The translations under genes were made by a program, and so were the position numbers. The notes beneath the pieces were generated by a model. That model was not told the DNA's origin. It saw nothing but the letters and a program-made list of their open reading frames with translations, and made no database searches. A stretch of 57,764 nucleotides of DNA from Flavobacteriales bacterium (GTDB lineage: Bacteria > Bacteroidota > Bacteroidia > Flavobacteriales_G > Salibacteraceae), in the NCBI GenBank assembly GCA_003499525.1, contig DNTB01000059.1:1-57764 (forward strand), read 5' to 3'. Shown piece after piece: positions 18,002-26,994 of the stretch (the first letter of the stretch is position 1; each line of letters begins with the position of its first letter).

Positions 18002-19015
18002 TTAGAGCTCCTTGAGCTCCATACCCAGCCATTCCAAAGGAGCATTTTGGAAGATGTTTTCTACATCTGTGGTGGGGAGCCCCATTTGTTCAATGTACCG
18101 ACCTATTTTTAGATCACCAAGTGGAAAGGGATAATCCGAGCCCAATACAATTCGTTTTGATCCGATTTGCCGAATTATGTAATGCAGTAGGTCTGGATCG
18201 TGCGTAATGGAGTCGACCCAGAATTTTCCAAAATAATCTCTTGGGCTATTTGGGTTATCCAAAGCAACTAAATCGGGTCTGCATCGGTGCCCATGCTCTA
18301 ACCTTCCAATGGTAGGAATTAAGGATCCTCCAGCATGTGAGAACATAACTCTGAGTTTTGGATAGCGGTCGAACACCCCACTGAATATCATTGAAGCAGC
18401 AGCTCTTGCCGTTTCCGCGGGCATACCCACTAGCCAGGGAAGCCAGTACTTTCGGATGGAATCAAACCCCATCATGTTCCAGGGGTGGATCATTACGGCC
18501 ATATTCAGTTTTTCACAGGCCTCCCAGAGCGGATTAAACTTAGGTTCGCTGAGGTTTTCGTCGTTGATGTTTGACCCGATTTGTATGCCATGCATTCCAA
18601 GTGAGGCAATCCGGTGCAGTTCCTCCAATGAATGTTCGATGTCTTGAAGGGGCAAGGTGCCCAAGCCGATATAGTTCTTGGGAAATTTATCAACGGTATT
18701 GAGAATATCGTCGTTAAGAAATTTGGCTACTTCAAGACCGTGCTTGGGTTTCGAGAAGTAGGCAAACATGACGGGAACTGTGCAAATGACCTGATATTGA
18801 GTATGGTTTTCAGCATATTCTTCCTTTCGTATCTCGGGATTCCAACTGTTAGCTTCAATGCGACGGAAGAATTTTTCGCCCATTTTCATATCGGCAGTAT
18901 CATCGTCATGATGATGAAGCATCACAAACCCTTCGTATCCGAATTTTTTTGCAAAATCGGGGACGTGCTTTGGTAATATATGGGTGTGGGTATCTATTTT
19001 AATGCAATTGGCCAT
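18002..19015 (-). CDS. 2-amino-3-carboxymuconate-6-semialdehyde decarboxylase (ACMSD)
   Basis: ACMSD decarboxylates the ring-cleavage product of 3-hydroxyanthranilate in the kynurenine branch of tryptophan breakdown, diverting it from quinolinate. The metal-dependent amidohydrolase fold is shown by His10 and His12 (IDTHTH), a central MIHPWNMMG, FSHAGG, and a late GSDYPFPLG with the catalytic Asp. The length (337) matches the family. It follows the 3-hydroxyanthranilate dioxygenase gene by 9 bases, the preceding step in the pathway, which strongly supports the call. Confidence 0.92.
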   Translation of the reverse strand: MANCIKIDTHTHILPKHVPDFAKKFGYEGFVMLHHHDDDTADMKMGEKFFRRIEANSWNPEIRKEEYAENHTQYQVICTVPVMFAYFSKPKHGLEVAKFLNDDILNTVDKFPKNYIGLGTLPLQDIEHSLEELHRIASLGMHGIQIGSNINDENLSEPKFNPLWEACEKLNMAVMIHPWNMMGFDSIRKYWLPWLVGMPAETARAAASMIFSGVFDRYPKLRVMFSHAGGSLIPTIGRLEHGHRCRPDLVALDNPNSPRDYFGKFWVDSITHDPDLLHYIIRQIGSKRIVLGSDYPFPLGDLKIGRYIEQMGLPTTDVENIFQNAPLEWLGMELKEL

Positions 19016-19024
19016 CTCGTTTAA

Positions 19025-19555
19025 TTAGTCGACAAACCTGGGGTCTGTTTGCATAACATTTCCACAATTTGAGCATGTTCTCAATTCTTCGGAGTTATAG
19101 AACTCCTTAAATCTGGGGAGAAAGTCCTTTTCAATATTGTTGAGATGAAAGTAGGTCTCGTGAAGTTTGTTGTTGCAATGCTCGCAGAACCATAAAAGTC
19201 CATCTGTATGTTCTGGTTTTCGAACTCGTTCAATCACCAGCCCGACGGTATTTTCCCCTCTTATCGGAGAATGAGGAACCATTGCCGGGAGTAAAAACAT
19301 CTCTCCCTCTTCCACATTTACATCTTTGGCTTTTCCATCTTCCTGAATTCTGACCGTTATTCCACCTTCTATCTGGTAGAATAATTCCTCTGTTTCGTTG
19401 TAATGGTAATCTTTTCGAGCATTTGGCCCTCCTACTACCATTACAATATAGTCATCAGAAAGAGGGTAAATATTTTTGTTTCCAACAGGCGGCTTTAGAA
19501 TATCTCGATGCTCCTCTATCCATCCGAGAAAATTTAAGGGTGCTGCTATTGCCAT
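19025..19555 (-). CDS. 3-hydroxyanthranilate 3,4-dioxygenase
   Basis: The enzyme opens the ring of 3-hydroxyanthranilate using Fe(II) and O2. The small cupin carries the iron ligands His51, Glu57 and His95 (YHYNETEE and VPHSP motifs), at the same positions as in characterised enzymes. The C-terminal half has two CxxC pairs (CEHC, CSNC) that form the second, rubredoxin-like iron site of bacterial enzymes. Length 176 is typical. It is the first gene of a unit with ACMSD and diverges from the SDR gene at 19656. Kynureninase and kynurenine monooxygenase are not in this window. Confidence 0.95.
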   Translation of the reverse strand: MAIAAPLNFLGWIEEHRDILKPPVGNKNIYPLSDDYIVMVVGGPNARKDYHYNETEELFYQIEGGITVRIQEDGKAKDVNVEEGEMFLLPAMVPHSPIRGENTVGLVIERVRKPEHTDGLLWFCEHCNNKLHETYFHLNNIEKDFLPRFKEFYNSEELRTCSNCGNVMQTDPRFVD

Positions 19556-19627
19556 ATCATCAGATTTGTTGGGTAAAGATATAATTACAAGGATGAATCA
19601 GGTTGATTCAGGGCAAATCTGGATAAC

Positions 19628-19635
19628 TACATTTG
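19628..19635 (+). promoter_or_regulatory. -7 element for the SDR gene
   Basis: TACATTTG matches TAnnTTTG exactly, 20 bases before ATG 19656, with a TTG about 22 bases upstream. It supports the ATG 19656 start over the longer open frame. Confidence 0.5.
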
Positions 19636-19655
19636 TCTCTTATCAATTGAATAAA

Positions 19656-20444
19656 ATGGATTTAGAATTAAATGGAAAAAATGCTCTGGTTGCGGGCAGT
19701 TCGCAGGGAATTGGAAAGGCCATTGCGATAGGGCTTGCCGGCCAAGGGGCAAAAGTCACGGTGCTTGCCCGGAATGAAGAGAAGTTGAAAGCGGTGCTGG
19801 CTGAATTGCCGGCAAAAGCGAATCAAAAACACGAGTTATTAGTGGCCGATTTTTCTGATACGGATGGTCTGAATAGAATCATTCATGAACATCTTGGTAA
19901 TGGCAATATTTACCAAATCCTCATTAACAATACCGGTGGTCCTCCTGGAGGGCCCATTTCTGAAGCAGAAACAGATGAATTTCAATCGGCCTTTAATCAA
20001 CATCTTATAGCCAACCACATGCTCACTCAAGCAGTTTGGCCAGGAATGAAACAATCAGGTTATGGTAGGATCGTAAACATCATTTCCACTTCGGTCAAAG
20101 TTCCTCTGAATGGACTTGGGGTAAGCAATACCGTTCGTGGTGCGGTAGCCAATTGGGCTAAAACTATGGCTAATGAATTGGGTGCATTTGGTATAACGGT
20201 AAACAATGTTTTACCAGGAGCCACATCGACAGGGCGCCTGGATGCAATCGTTTCGAATAAGGCTCAAAAATTGGGAGTGACTGAAAAAGAAGTGACACTG
20301 AATATGGCGAAAGCAATTCCACTACAAAGGTTTGGAAAGCCAGAAGAAATTGCTAATGCAGCCGTTTTCTTGTGTTCGCCCGCCGCCTCATACATAAATG
20401 GAATAAACCTACCAGTGGACGGTGGCCGAACTCCTTCGCTTTAG
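19656..20444 (+). CDS. SDR-family oxidoreductase
   Basis: A 262-residue short-chain dehydrogenase/reductase. The cofactor-binding Rossmann motif is GSSQGIG (residues 13-19), NNTGG is at about 90, and the catalytic Ser is followed by an active-site region without the standard YxxxK: the stretch after IISTSVKVP reads LGVSNTVRGAVANWAK, where the usual Tyr appears replaced. This substitution is typical of a divergent SDR subgroup also annotated as 3-oxoacyl-ACP reductase-like. The gene is divergent from the kynurenine-pathway pair and may share its regulation. The substrate is unknown. The stop overlaps the end of the convergent barrel gene by 4 bases. Confidence 0.82.
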   Translation: MDLELNGKNALVAGSSQGIGKAIAIGLAGQGAKVTVLARNEEKLKAVLAELPAKANQKHELLVADFSDTDGLNRIIHEHLGNGNIYQILINNTGGPPGGPISEAETDEFQSAFNQHLIANHMLTQAVWPGMKQSGYGRIVNIISTSVKVPLNGLGVSNTVRGAVANWAKTMANELGAFGITVNNVLPGATSTGRLDAIVSNKAQKLGVTEKEVTLNMAKAIPLQRFGKPEEIANAAVFLCSPAASYINGINLPVDGGRTPSL

Positions 20445-21007
20445 ATAATCTTCCAACCTACAGATAAGGTGAGCATGTTATTGTGCAGGTTTCCTCCAGC
20501 TGGCGAGGAAGCATAATCCCCAAGAGCACCTTGATAGCGAAGGTCTATGAGAATGAAGGGTATATCTGCTGATATCCCCAAAGTCCACGACCAGAAAGCA
20601 TCATTGTAAACGTCATCTGGCAAATCTCCCGATTGGCTGAGGACCAAAGAAGGAATAACACCTCCATTGGCTCGGAACTTGAGAACCTTAAGGTCCAGAA
20701 AATTGTATCCTACTAGCAGAGGTACGTCTAAAGCCCCGAATTGTGTTTTAAAGTTTTGCCCGAATGAGTTTAACTCCGAATTACGAGTCACATATAATGC
20801 TTCACCCTGTAAACTAATTTTCTTGATTTTGATACGTATAAAACCACCTCCTGACCATGTAGCGGCATTATTTATGGAAATATTGTTGGGATCATCCCGG
20901 ATTTCATCGAAGTTGTAATTTCCACCTACTTTGATACCAAAGTTGAGCTGCGCGAAACTTAGTGCAGAAACGGCCAGAAGGGAAATAAAGAGAAGTGCTT
21001 TTTTCAT
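20441..21007 (-). CDS. Small outer-membrane beta-barrel protein
   Basis: The 188-residue protein has a signal peptide (MKKALLFISLLAVSALSFAQ, 1-20) and then alternating hydrophobic strands ending in an aromatic/hydrophobic C-terminus (VGWKII), as in the PorT/OMP-b-brl families of Bacteroidota. It likely forms an eight-stranded barrel; no enzymatic motif is visible. A TTG three codons upstream is open, but ATG 21007 gives the signal peptide. It lies 46 bases downstream of the response-regulator gene and could be part of that unit. Confidence 0.75.
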   Translation of the reverse strand: MKKALLFISLLAVSALSFAQLNFGIKVGGNYNFDEIRDDPNNISINNAATWSGGGFIRIKIKKISLQGEALYVTRNSELNSFGQNFKTQFGALDVPLLVGYNFLDLKVLKFRANGGVIPSLVLSQSGDLPDDVYNDAFWSWTLGISADIPFILIDLRYQGALGDYASSPAGGNLHNNMLTLSVGWKII

Positions 21008-21053
21008 GTTGTGCAATTTGAAGTTTCAAATTAAACACAACATTAACGCCGGA

Positions 21054-21752
21054 TCAAGTATTTTTAACGATTAATCGAAAACCCTGGCCATGAACGTTGA
21101 TAATTTCAATATTCGGATCGGGTCGAAGATATTTACGAAGTTTTGTTATATAAACGTCCATGCTTCTGGAGTTGAAATAACTGTCATCACCCCAAATAGC
21201 CTTTAGAGCAGAGGTTCGTTCCAAAACCTGATTGATATTTTGAGCCAAAAGTTTGAGCAACTGGTTTTCTTTTGAGGTGAGTCTTGTGCTTTCGTCTCCC
21301 AGAATTAGAGCGCGCTCATTGGGAATAAATCTGAACCTACCAATCTCAAATTCCTTATGAACCGCCGCCTTATCGGAAGGATTGGTTCTTTTAAGTATCG
21401 CATTAATTCTTAATAGGAGCTCTTCCATGCTGAAGGGCTTTGTCATGTAGTCATCGGCACCGATCTTAAAACCCTCGATAGTATCTTCTTTGAGAGATTT
21501 TGCAGTCAGAAAAATAATTGGAATCTCCTTGTTTAACTTTTTTATCTCGCGAGCAAGGGTAAACCCATCTTTCTTTGGCATCATAATGTCCAGCACGATG
21601 AGATCAAACTCACTTTGTGAGAAGCGTTCAAACCCTTCTTCTCCGTCATAGGCCCTTTCTACCAGATAGTTTTTTGAACTCAAATATTCCGAAATGATGG
21701 CTCCTAAATTCGGGTCATCTTCAACGATTAGCAGTCTTGATTTTGATTCCAT
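21054..21752 (-). CDS. OmpR/PhoB-type response regulator (RprY-like)
   Basis: The receiver domain (1-118) has Asp55 (LDIMMPKKDG) as phospho-acceptor, the acidic pair at 12-13 and Lys in MTKPF. The winged-helix DNA-binding domain (about 132-230) ends with the recognition region VHGQGFRLI. Length 232 is normal. It lies 21 bases downstream of the sensor kinase and forms its cognate pair. The organisation resembles Bacteroides RprXY. Targets cannot be read from the sequence. Confidence 0.92.
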   Translation of the reverse strand: MESKSRLLIVEDDPNLGAIISEYLSSKNYLVERAYDGEEGFERFSQSEFDLIVLDIMMPKKDGFTLAREIKKLNKEIPIIFLTAKSLKEDTIEGFKIGADDYMTKPFSMEELLLRINAILKRTNPSDKAAVHKEFEIGRFRFIPNERALILGDESTRLTSKENQLLKLLAQNINQVLERTSALKAIWGDDSYFNSRSMDVYITKLRKYLRPDPNIEIINVHGQGFRLIVKNT

Positions 21753-21773
21753 ATTGGCAAAATATACTTTTTC

Positions 21774-23381
21774 TTATTGCGGAAGATATACTGAAAACGT
21801 ACTTCCTCGGCCCAAGGTACTTTCCAAATCAACTTTTCCCTGATGTCTTTTTATGATGGTGGAAACATAGTTCAGCCCCAGTCCAAACCCTTTCACATCA
21901 TGTCGATTCCCAGTGGGAACGCGATAGAGTCTTTCGAAGACCTTCTTTTGGTTTTCTTTAGAAATTCCAATGCCGTTGTCCTGAACCTCAACAACCCAAT
22001 GGGTTCCGTTCTTTTTCAAACTAAGATTTACCTCAGGTGGATTCTGGGTGTATTTGATCGCATTGTCGATGAGGTTGTAAAAAACATTATCCAGATGTAC
22101 TTTATCACCTTGTATTCGAGCGCCATTCTCATGGGGTGAATTGTAAGTAATTCTGCCCTTTTTTTCACCGGCTTTAATACTCATTTTATCGGTAACCTCT
22201 ATCAAAAGTTCATTCAGGTCAATGTCTTCAATTTTTAGCTTGAAATCCCCCTTATCGAGGACAGCACTTTGAAGAACTTCCTCTACCAGCATCCCCAGTC
22301 TTTTATTCTCTTCGCTGATCATACCTATGTATCTTGTCGATGCGTTTTCATCAGATGCAAAAGTTGGATCAGATAATACCTCACACGCCAGGGAAATAGT
22401 TGAAATAGGTGTTTTGAGCTCATGGGTCATGTTGTTGATAAAATCATTCTTGATTTCTGAATTCCTTTTTTGAGAAATAATGGCTCGTACAGTCCAATAA
22501 AAAATATACAATATGACCAGTACGATGAGCATAGAAGAAATGACCATCATGCTGTTGGCCTGAAGCAAGTAGCCTGTTTGTTTCGGGAAGTAAACCTTCA
22601 GTATGCTGAGGTCTCCTATAAGATCATTGGGGAATAGGATCACCCGATATTTTGAACGTGCTATTTCCTGACTCGCACTGTCTTCGTTAGTGTAATGGAG
22701 TTTTCCATGCCCGTCATAGATGGCATAGTTGAACTCTGTGTTTATGCCGTTTTCGGCAAAGGCAAATTTCAGCAGCGAATCGAGATTGTCATCTGCAATT
22801 CTCTCTTCAATGGGTTCTAATATTTTTACTTCCATTAAACTCTTGACAATGTCACCAACAATGGCCTTTTTCATGGCCATTTTTTCGGCTTTGATGTCAT
22901 CTGAAGCTTTAAGCACAGATACTGGGATTTGGGAATTCCCGTAGTTTTTCAGTTCAAAATCGGGTTGATCACCATTGAAGAAGCTGTCAGCGGTAAGGGG
23001 TGCGATTAACTCTTTGCGGTTGGTAACTGTCTTTCCATCCTTTTTTTCTGTTATGGAGTACTCTATTAAATTTCCCGACCGCTCGTATTGACTTAGCAGG
23101 GCGTATTCATACGTGGTATCCTGACCACCTTCTTCCATTTTTTTATCTACATCCTCATCAATGAAGAGAAACCGACCCTGTTCCTGAGATTTTATTCTCT
23201 CTAGAGTTTCCTTTTTCTCAAGATAATTAGCAACACTTTTTAGTGCTTCACTTGCGTTCCTGTCAAATTCATTCTTTTTTAGATCCAATGCGTTCTGCAC
23301 CCAGAAATATTGCAGGCCTATCAGGGCAATCATAACCAGCGATATGGACCCGATTAGTAAACGGAGAATATCTCGTCTCAT
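21774..23381 (-). CDS. Sensor histidine kinase (RprX-like)
   Basis: The membrane kinase has an N-terminal transmembrane helix (about 8-30), a periplasmic sensor of about 240 residues without a recognised fold, a second helix (about 276-298), HisKA with His320 in NNMTHELKTP, and an HATPase domain with DNAIKY, DNGIGIS and GFGLGL boxes. All ATP-binding boxes are intact. No HAMP domain is evident. The response regulator gene follows directly. A -7 element lies 10 bases before the ATG, giving a very short 5' leader. Confidence 0.92.
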   Translation of the reverse strand: MRRDILRLLIGSISLVMIALIGLQYFWVQNALDLKKNEFDRNASEALKSVANYLEKKETLERIKSQEQGRFLFIDEDVDKKMEEGGQDTTYEYALLSQYERSGNLIEYSITEKKDGKTVTNRKELIAPLTADSFFNGDQPDFELKNYGNSQIPVSVLKASDDIKAEKMAMKKAIVGDIVKSLMEVKILEPIEERIADDNLDSLLKFAFAENGINTEFNYAIYDGHGKLHYTNEDSASQEIARSKYRVILFPNDLIGDLSILKVYFPKQTGYLLQANSMMVISSMLIVLVILYIFYWTVRAIISQKRNSEIKNDFINNMTHELKTPISTISLACEVLSDPTFASDENASTRYIGMISEENKRLGMLVEEVLQSAVLDKGDFKLKIEDIDLNELLIEVTDKMSIKAGEKKGRITYNSPHENGARIQGDKVHLDNVFYNLIDNAIKYTQNPPEVNLSLKKNGTHWVVEVQDNGIGISKENQKKVFERLYRVPTGNRHDVKGFGLGLNYVSTIIKRHQGKVDLESTLGRGSTFSVYLPQ

Positions 23382-23391
23382 AAAGAACCGC

Positions 23392-23399
23392 CAAAAATA
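23392..23399 (-). promoter_or_regulatory. -7 element for the sensor kinase gene
   Basis: On the minus strand TATTTTTG matches TAnnTTTG, ending ten bases before the ATG at 23381. No clear -33 TTTG is seen, so confidence is moderate. Confidence 0.45.
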
Positions 23400-23501
23400 G
23401 CCGGGAGCTAATTCCTTATCATTCGGTTAACGAAAATTAACAGCACAATACTTATCGCTATGTCGTTATTCACGAGATTGTAGAGCCTGCCAAAACGTTA
23501 A

Positions 23502-23509
23502 TATTTTTG
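23502..23509 (+). promoter_or_regulatory. -7 element for the small HTH-like gene
   Basis: TATTTTTG matches TAnnTTTG, with TTG 21 bases upstream. It overlaps an alternative TTG start at 23507, which argues that translation begins at ATG 23528. Confidence 0.5.
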
Positions 23510-23527
23510 ATTTATGACAAGAGGGAA

Positions 23528-23701
23528 ATGAAGAATAAAGAGTATCGCAATAAAGGGGTTATCAACAGAATACTATCAGAGCTAAAAGAGAGCGGGGCTT
23601 TGAGTTTTACTGACATCAGGGACTACCTGAAAGCAAAATATAACATTACAATAAGCGAAGCTTTGCTAAAGAAAAGATTGCGTAGGTTGGGACAACACTA
23701 G
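23528..23701 (+). CDS. Small basic helical protein, possible winged-helix fragment
   Basis: A 57-residue, strongly basic protein not assigned to a family. The pattern VINRILSELKESGALSFTDI, then ISEALLKKRLRRLG, looks like a helix-turn-helix: a first helix, a turn and a positively charged recognition helix. It could be a small DNA-binding regulator. It is expressed away from the RprX-like kinase and convergent with the REC-AraC gene, ending two bases from it. An exact -7 box lies upstream, which supports it being real. Confidence 0.5.
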   Translation: MKNKEYRNKGVINRILSELKESGALSFTDIRDYLKAKYNITISEALLKKRLRRLGQH

Positions 23702-23703
23702 TC

Positions 23704-24453
23704 TTAACTTTTGTTTCCGGGAATAATTTCTGTAGGGCTGTATCCGAAATAATTTTTAAAGGAATACGAAAAATAAGATACACTATTGAAGCCGGAGGCA
23801 TAGGCAATTTCAGAAATAGTACCACCATTCTGCTCTATCATTTGTTTAGCCTGCTCAAGCCTAAACTCTCGTAAAAATTGATTGAATGTTTTATCGGTAA
23901 TGGACTTGACACGGCGCTGAATGGTCGACTTACTCATACCCAATTGATCTACGGCCTCTTCTATTCCAAAGTCGACATTATCTAACCTGTTGGAAATTAA
24001 AGTTATAAGCTCCCTCATGAAGACGTCTTCAGTCGATTCAATTTCCGTGTGTTTTGATTCTAAAAAAGTTTTTGCCTTCAGTTTTCTTCGAAGATCAATG
24101 AGGTTGTGCAAACGGGCAATGAGCTCTTTGGCATTGAAAGGTTTGGTAATGTAATCATCAGCTCCATATTCAAGTCCCATGATCTTTGAGTCCGACATGG
24201 TCTTCGCTGTCAGCAGAACCACGGGTGTGTTAGATAGTGCTGGTGTTTCTCGAACTGTTTTAAGCAATGTATATCCATCCAATTCCGGCATCATGATATC
24301 GGAAAGGATTAAATCTGGCTCTCGCTTTAGAGCCATATCCAACCCCTGCTTTCCATCAGCAGCAGCAAAGACGGTAAAACCTTTGTACTTTAGAAGCTCC
24401 TCCAGGTTTTCTCTTACCGCATCATCATCTTCTATAACTAAGATACTGGACAT
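23704..24453 (-). CDS. Response regulator with AraC-type DNA-binding domain
   Basis: Residues 1-120 are a receiver with Asp52 (LSDIMMPELDG), the acidic residues 9-11 and a Lys in ITKPF. Residues about 145-245 are an AraC helix-turn-helix pair, with IAYASGFNSVSYFSYSFKNYFGYSPTE marking the second helix-turn-helix. The combination is common in Bacteroidota. It is divergent from the PAS-rich kinase at 24527, the probable partner, with a 73-base shared promoter region. Confidence 0.9.
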   Translation of the reverse strand: MSSILVIEDDDAVRENLEELLKYKGFTVFAAADGKQGLDMALKREPDLILSDIMMPELDGYTLLKTVRETPALSNTPVVLLTAKTMSDSKIMGLEYGADDYITKPFNAKELIARLHNLIDLRRKLKAKTFLESKHTEIESTEDVFMRELITLISNRLDNVDFGIEEAVDQLGMSKSTIQRRVKSITDKTFNQFLREFRLEQAKQMIEQNGGTISEIAYASGFNSVSYFSYSFKNYFGYSPTEIIPGNKS

Positions 24454-24500
24454 GGAATAATGTCATTCATGTAATTAAACAAAAATAGGATTATTGCTCA

Positions 24501-24508
24501 TAAATTTG
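24501..24508 (+). promoter_or_regulatory. -7 element for the PAS-kinase gene
   Basis: TAAATTTG matches TAnnTTTG and ends 18 bases before ATG 24527. It lies in the divergent region shared with the REC-AraC gene. Confidence 0.5.
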
Positions 24509-24526
24509 AGTCCATGTAAATTAAGC

Positions 24527-26941
24527 ATGAACAATTCTACAGAAGATACCGCGACATTTTCGTCAACTCCGGCATTTGCATCTTTAGTCCATGTGCTGAG
24601 CAATGCATCTGATTCGGTAAAGGCTATGGCCGAAGCAGTGATGGAGATATCCGAGTTATCCAGTTCAGATTTAATCATGATCGTTCAAAAAAGTGATCTC
24701 AACATATTGCACGACAGCATTGCGTTTTCGTTGCAGTACATGAGACAATTGGAAGACCTTGATGAAAACGATACTCTGGTTAAGGTGCTTAGAAATAATT
24801 GGACGCACGACAAAGAATTCAATAATCCCGGATACTTCAGCGGTCATACCGACTCCTACAAGGGAACTGAACTTGGGGAGGCTTTGGCTGAGAAACAAGT
24901 GAGTTCTTTTTTGATATTGCCAATCTCAAAGAAGGCCAATCAATGGGGGTATCTCTGTTTGTTTGAAATCGATGCTCCAAGACTTTGGTCTAATGATTTC
25001 ATTGAGGCCATGAAATCTGTGACTTCGATTTTGGCATTTTTTCTTAATAACCTGGAACTTTCCGACGAACTTCACCGCAAGGAATTATACCTCAAACAAG
25101 CTGTTGAAAGCTCTAATGATGGAAACTGGGAGATGGACTTGATGAACAACAGCATCCATTTTTCCAGGCAATGGAAAGCCATGCTCGGGTATTCGGACAA
25201 AGACCTCAAAGATGAGTTTGAAACCTTTGAAGATTTGCTTCACCCAGATGACAGAGATATCGTTCTAGCTGTTCTTGACCCCTACACTAAGGTTGGCCTT
25301 GGTGATTATGAGTGTCAATATCGATTGCGCACCCAGCGTGGAACATACAAATGGGTACTCACAAGAGCCTCTGTTCTCAACAATAATGACGGATTACCTG
25401 AGCGCTTTGTGGCTACAAATATTGATGTCACAACAAGGGTAAAATTTGCTGAAAGCCTGCGCAAAGAAGAAAGAAAATATGAAGACCTCATTGATTCAGT
25501 TCAGGAAATTATCTTTAAAACAGACCATCAGGGAGTTTTTACTTTCATCAATTCAGCTTGGGAGCGCTCCACAGGATTCAATCCTTCACAAATAATAGGA
25601 CAGAGCTGTATCGATTACATATATCACGAAGACCGGGAGCTTACACAGAAAAAGATGAAAGAACTTGCCGCTGGACAAAGTGATGTGAACGAAGTTTTTG
25701 AAATGCGATTCCTCACGAAAAGTGGAAATACAGTTTGGGTTGAAGCTAACATTGCCGCCAGAAAAACACCAGAAGGGGATGTGGAGGAATTCTATGGGAC
25801 TTTTTTCGACATACAACGCCGAAAAAGTGCCGAGTTCAGCAGCACATATAGTGAAGAGAAGTTTACAAGCATCTCCGATAGTATGGCTGATCTTATCGTC
25901 CAGATCGATCAGAATGGCAGGATAACCTTTGCCTCAAACGCTTCTACAGCTATTTTTGGCGCACCACCAGATGTCATCAAGGGAAAGAAAGCACTGAGCT
26001 TTGTACACCCCGGTGACCGGTCTTTGGTGGTAAATGAAATCTTTTCAGGTTTTCGAAAAGGGTCTAAAAAAATCATCAAAGAATACCGAATAGTTCGAGT
26101 TGATGGCAAGGTTCAATGGATCGAAACTCTGGCGCAGCCTATTATATCTCAAGAAGGTGAAATCACCTATCTGGCGGTTATTCGCGACATCGAATTACGT
26201 AAAAAGACCGAGGATGAAATCAGGCGTAACCTTCTGCAAGAGAAGAGATTAAGTGAGCTGAAGTCTCGATTTCTTACCATGACATCCCACGAATTCAGAA
26301 CTCCACTATCATCCATAAAATCCAGCATTGAGCTTCTGGATATGTACACCTCTGATTTAGACGAGAAAAAACAGGAAGCCTTTCAGAAACATTTCAATAG
26401 AATGATATCCCAGATTGATCGTATCGACGGTTTACTGGATAGTATCCACATTGTTGGTCAAAGCCAATCGGATCAATTAGACTTTTCACCAGAAATGACT
26501 AATCTCGAAAAATTCATTGAAGATGTGGTCAAAAAGCGGCTGGACTATCAGGATGAACGGGGAATTAAAATATCGGTTTCCGGTGCATCACGAAATGTAA
26601 AGGTCGATCAGCATCACCTTTTGGTAGCGGTAAAGAATGTCATGGTAAATGCACTTACCTTTTCCAGAGGTGCACCTCCTCCCACATGCGAAATTGTTTA
26701 TAAAGAAGACCATTTTTGTATTGTAGTTGAAGATTTTGGAGTAGGAATTCCAGAAAATGAATTGGACAAAGTATTTGAATCTTTTTATCGTGCTCAAAAT
26801 ATCATTAACGAAAACATACCTGGAAACGGATTAGGCCTTATGATTGCCCTGCGCATGGTAAGAGAGCATAATGGAGATATTGCTATTCAAAGTGAAGCTG
26901 GAAAAGGCACTACTGTCTCCATTTGTATTCCGTATCAATAA
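24527..26941 (+). CDS. Multi-PAS soluble sensor histidine kinase
   Basis: The 804-residue kinase has no membrane segments. A GAF-like domain (about 20-185) is followed by three PAS/PAC units (about 190-315, 320-440 and 445-565), a HisKA domain with His588 (MTSHEFRTP) and an HATPase domain with VEDFGVGIPENE and GNGLGL. Each PAS has the expected closing PAC pattern. The frame is open 11 codons further upstream from a TTG, but ATG 24527 lies correctly downstream of a -7 box. Its likely partner is the divergent REC-AraC regulator. The sensed ligand is unknown. Confidence 0.9.
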   Translation: MNNSTEDTATFSSTPAFASLVHVLSNASDSVKAMAEAVMEISELSSSDLIMIVQKSDLNILHDSIAFSLQYMRQLEDLDENDTLVKVLRNNWTHDKEFNNPGYFSGHTDSYKGTELGEALAEKQVSSFLILPISKKANQWGYLCLFEIDAPRLWSNDFIEAMKSVTSILAFFLNNLELSDELHRKELYLKQAVESSNDGNWEMDLMNNSIHFSRQWKAMLGYSDKDLKDEFETFEDLLHPDDRDIVLAVLDPYTKVGLGDYECQYRLRTQRGTYKWVLTRASVLNNNDGLPERFVATNIDVTTRVKFAESLRKEERKYEDLIDSVQEIIFKTDHQGVFTFINSAWERSTGFNPSQIIGQSCIDYIYHEDRELTQKKMKELAAGQSDVNEVFEMRFLTKSGNTVWVEANIAARKTPEGDVEEFYGTFFDIQRRKSAEFSSTYSEEKFTSISDSMADLIVQIDQNGRITFASNASTAIFGAPPDVIKGKKALSFVHPGDRSLVVNEIFSGFRKGSKKIIKEYRIVRVDGKVQWIETLAQPIISQEGEITYLAVIRDIELRKKTEDEIRRNLLQEKRLSELKSRFLTMTSHEFRTPLSSIKSSIELLDMYTSDLDEKKQEAFQKHFNRMISQIDRIDGLLDSIHIVGQSQSDQLDFSPEMTNLEKFIEDVVKKRLDYQDERGIKISVSGASRNVKVDQHHLLVAVKNVMVNALTFSRGAPPPTCEIVYKEDHFCIVVEDFGVGIPENELDKVFESFYRAQNIINENIPGNGLGLMIALRMVREHNGDIAIQSEAGKGTTVSICIPYQ

Positions 26942-26971
26942 AAAATCCCGGCATACAAAGTAAACCGGGAT
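26938..26971 (-). terminator. Terminator for the DUF2911 gene
   Basis: ATCCCGG (26945-26951) and CCGGGAT (26965-26971) form a seven-pair stem. Read on the minus strand, a run of T follows the stem, so it serves the DUF2911 gene; it may also slow transcripts from the convergent kinase gene. Confidence 0.75.
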
Positions 26972-26994
26972 ATCTATAGACGATTAATACAATT

